NCBI GenBank assembly: GCA_944386045.1
Contig: CALWZO010000013.1
Location: 1 to 38,940, forward strand
DNA: 38,940 bases
Direction: 5' to 3'
Source: an uncultured Clostridia bacterium
GTDB lineage: Bacteria; Bacillota; Clostridia; Oscillospirales; Ruminococcaceae
Numbering within the stretch: the first letter of the stretch is position 1; each line of letters starts with the position of its first letter. Positions 38,851 to 38,940 of the stretch are shown here, one piece after another. The notes under the pieces were generated by a model. That model was not told where the DNA came from. It ran no database searches and worked only from the letters and a program-made list of their open reading frames with translations. A program made the translations under genes and the position numbers.

Positions 38851-38940
38851 TAGACGGGTATAACCCTCTGCTACTGGCCACGCATCACGTTGCGTTGGTA
38901 CGGTCTGACACTTGCATAAGATTTTTACCTGCTACCCGTA
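38851..38940 (-). ncRNA. Possible structured RNA or element end at the window edge
   Basis: The last 90 bases differ in composition from the AT-rich neighbours. On the minus strand they can form a long-range pairing of ACGGGTA with TACCCGT, a local GGGT-TAT-ACCC hairpin competing for the same bases, and a hairpin CCA-A-CGCA / TGCGTGG. A reading frame open to the edge on the minus strand ends at TGA (38885-38887) with 17 codons visible, ending SDRTNAT. A coding tail followed by structured RNA would fit the end of an IS200/IS605-type tnpB gene with its omega RNA, but the window stops before this can be tested. Confidence 0.3.

Larger units (their letters stand above)
35112..38940. mobile_element. 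Probable integrated element downstream of tRNA-fMet (right end outside window)
   Basis: Directly after the tRNA come integrase-type repeats, an excisionase-like protein, a tyrosine integrase, a three-gene unknown operon and a divergent Cro/C1 regulator, without any housekeeping gene. This is the layout of a small integrative element or satellite. No copy of the tRNA 3' end was found within the window, so the far boundary is either beyond 38940 or the attachment site is elsewhere. Inferred from gene content. Confidence 0.55.

Overview
The window looks like chromosome from a low-to-mid GC, anaerobic, spore-forming Clostridia, most likely an Oscillospiraceae/Ruminococcaceae-type gut bacterium. 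Evidence: an IspH-ribosomal S1 fusion, a SpoIIQ-like M23 protein, the BaiN-Cmk-PlsC-IspH gene order, Firmicute ribosome binding sites and sigma-A promoters, and Opp, chromate-transporter and YczE families. No 16S rRNA is present, so placement is inference.

Layout. (1) 1-4815, minus strand: an operon rpe - rnfD-like - rnfE-like - rnfA-like - anchored TIM-barrel (DUF4015-type) protein - trmN6-like methyltransferase (cut by the window edge). The Rnf-like trio has lost all four cysteines that hold the intramembrane 2Fe-2S cluster in RnfA/RnfE, and no rnfB, rnfC or rnfG lies nearby. (2) 4937-6365: a Lit-like (DUF1461) membrane protein and a convergent lipoprotein gene. (3) 6475-16933, minus: a roughly 10 kb run of closely packed genes for rhamnose-type surface glycan synthesis and export (rfbC, Wzm/Wzt-like ABC transporter, two tandem two-domain glycosyltransferases), continuing into BaiN-like flavoprotein, cmk, plsC and ispH-S1. 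(4) 16998-22784: SpoIIQ-like peptidase, membrane-anchored XRE regulator, then on the plus strand a patatin-like hydrolase, Crp/Fnr-type regulator, HD-domain protein, AAA ATPase and flavodoxin. (5) 22945-31508: an oligopeptide ABC operon (oppB-C-D-F-A, minus), divergent from an M28 aminopeptidase. Its binding protein appears circularly permuted, and both permeases carry large N-terminal extensions. (6) 31545-34970: paired half-size chromate transporters with a divergent LysR regulator, a YczE-like membrane protein and a small membrane protein. (7) 35035-38940: an initiator tRNA-fMet followed by what looks like an integrated element: excisionase-like protein, tyrosine integrase, a three-gene unknown operon with an HNH nuclease, a divergent Cro/C1 regulator, and a structured segment at the right edge.

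The strongest candidates for new biology are the redox-centre-less Rnf-like membrane core, the circularly permuted OppA with its enlarged permeases, and the compact HNH-containing operon in the integrated element. All calls are from reading the sequence; no database search was possible.
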